From: Echinarachnius parma
Taxonomy: Eukaryota > Echinodermata > Echinoidea > Clypeasteroida > Echinarachniidae
Direction of reading: 5' to 3'
DNA: 64,000 nucleotides
NCBI GenBank assembly: GCA_037951105.1
Contig: JBAMJV010002973.1
Coordinates: 1-64,000 of the forward strand
Both the position numbers and the translations under genes were made by a program. The stretch's first letter is position 1. Every line of letters begins with the position of its first letter. Below the pieces are notes generated by a model. That model worked only from the letters and a program-made list of their open reading frames with translations. It was not told the DNA's origin and did not search any database. Shown piece after piece: positions 63,375-64,000 of the stretch.

Positions 63375-64000
63375 TATACCACAGTTATTGAAGATCTATG
63401 AAGAGTGGATGCGTTAGAAACGCGTTTCATTTTAATCTTTTCACTAGCTAAACAATAGTAAAATAACACGGCTCAAAACGCTCATTTTGGGTTTGATAAG
63501 TGTATTTAAACACACTCTTTGTGCGCTGAGAGAGATGTACAATTGTACTTTTGATGCTATAGAAATAAATTATTGAATAAAGACACGGCAAGCTGTGTAT
63601 AAGCTGTCGAGCATATTTGCTATTGCTACCAGATGACGTCATCTTGCTTTAGTGAAAGATTTACTCCACTTAACTCCAACATTTTGAAAAATCTGACTGG
63701 ATTTTACACACTCGTTTGTGATTACAATAAGGTTGTTAAACACAGTTTGGTTCAAATTGAGTGCTCCCCTGATGTAAATTATTGACAGAAAGTTGACAGA
63801 AAGTATTAAGCATAATACTTAGACTAAGTTTAATATTCATTAAATCAATTTATATATGCTTCAGTCCCAGGGATAAATGTTATTCCACAGGGCCCATGTT
63901 CATAATCGAACTAGCTTAGTTTCATTCTACGTCTTTTTATTAGAGCGATGCGCAACAAGAGATCCTCCTACCTTTACGCAGATAACGATGGTTATTGAAT
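63375..64000. other. No gene seen
   Basis: AT-rich sequence to the window edge. No splice-flanked open frame of note. Confidence 0.35.

Noticed and set aside
1..64000. CRISPR arrays, bacterial operons, riboswitches
   Set aside because: Spliced genes, SINEs and MITEs show an animal nuclear sequence; no such features were seen.

Overview
This is a eukaryotic nuclear window, with no operons, no bacterial ribosome-binding sites and no CRISPR array. It comes from an intron-rich invertebrate animal genome packed with small DNA transposons. The best guess is a marine deuterostome, perhaps an echinoderm. That guess rests on the overall repeat style (tRNA-derived SINEs, TTAA-flanked MITEs, very long poly-G/poly-C runs) and on a TIMP-like gene of a kind known to be expanded in echinoderms. 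It is an inference and was not tested.

The backbone of the window is one complete gene at 13115-38075 (+), an orthologue of RBM26/RBM27 (Drosophila swm). I could chain 19 coding exons by eye. All junctions are GT-AG, all phases match, and the total is 3486 nt (1161 residues plus stop). Domains in order: N-terminal PWI-like region, R/S/D-rich region, CCCH zinc finger, Pro-rich region, RRM1, Lys/Gln/Glu-rich helical region, Arg/Gly-rich patch, RRM2 and an acidic tail ending in a WKR-type motif. Vertebrate RBM26/27 are nuclear RNA-binding factors linked to the PAXT/exosome pathway.

Upstream on the minus strand (6600-8609) is a TIMP/NTR-like secreted or GPI-anchored protein gene in three recognised exons, with one unresolved splice phase. 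At 507-820 (-) there is a frameshifted MIB/HERC2-domain exon. Downstream of RBM26 lie a degenerate tandem array (40.4-41.1 kb), the first coding exon of an unrecognised plus-strand gene (44875-45009), a Crypton/KIAA1958-like N-terminal fragment (46074-46295, -) and a decayed PIF/Harbinger element (47.2-48.1 kb). From 48.5 to 64 kb I see only repeats and one doubtful exon.

The most unusual observation is in RBM26 itself. At least five of its exons (3, 9, 12, 13, 18) are followed by tandem duplications of the exon tail together with its splice donor. Exons 13 and 14 are preceded by truncated copies that carry the acceptor and end in an in-frame stop. The exon 13 array has five 57-nt copies, each with an AG before and a GT after, phase 0 and open. 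It therefore looks like a nascent array of cassette mini-exons for a 19-residue coiled-coil block.

The rest is mobile DNA. There are several TTAA-flanked MITE families, hAT-like elements with 8-bp target duplications, a mariner-like foldback, nested insertions that can be ordered in time, a SINE whose empty site is preserved in a neighbouring repeat copy, and a truncated LINE inside a MITE.
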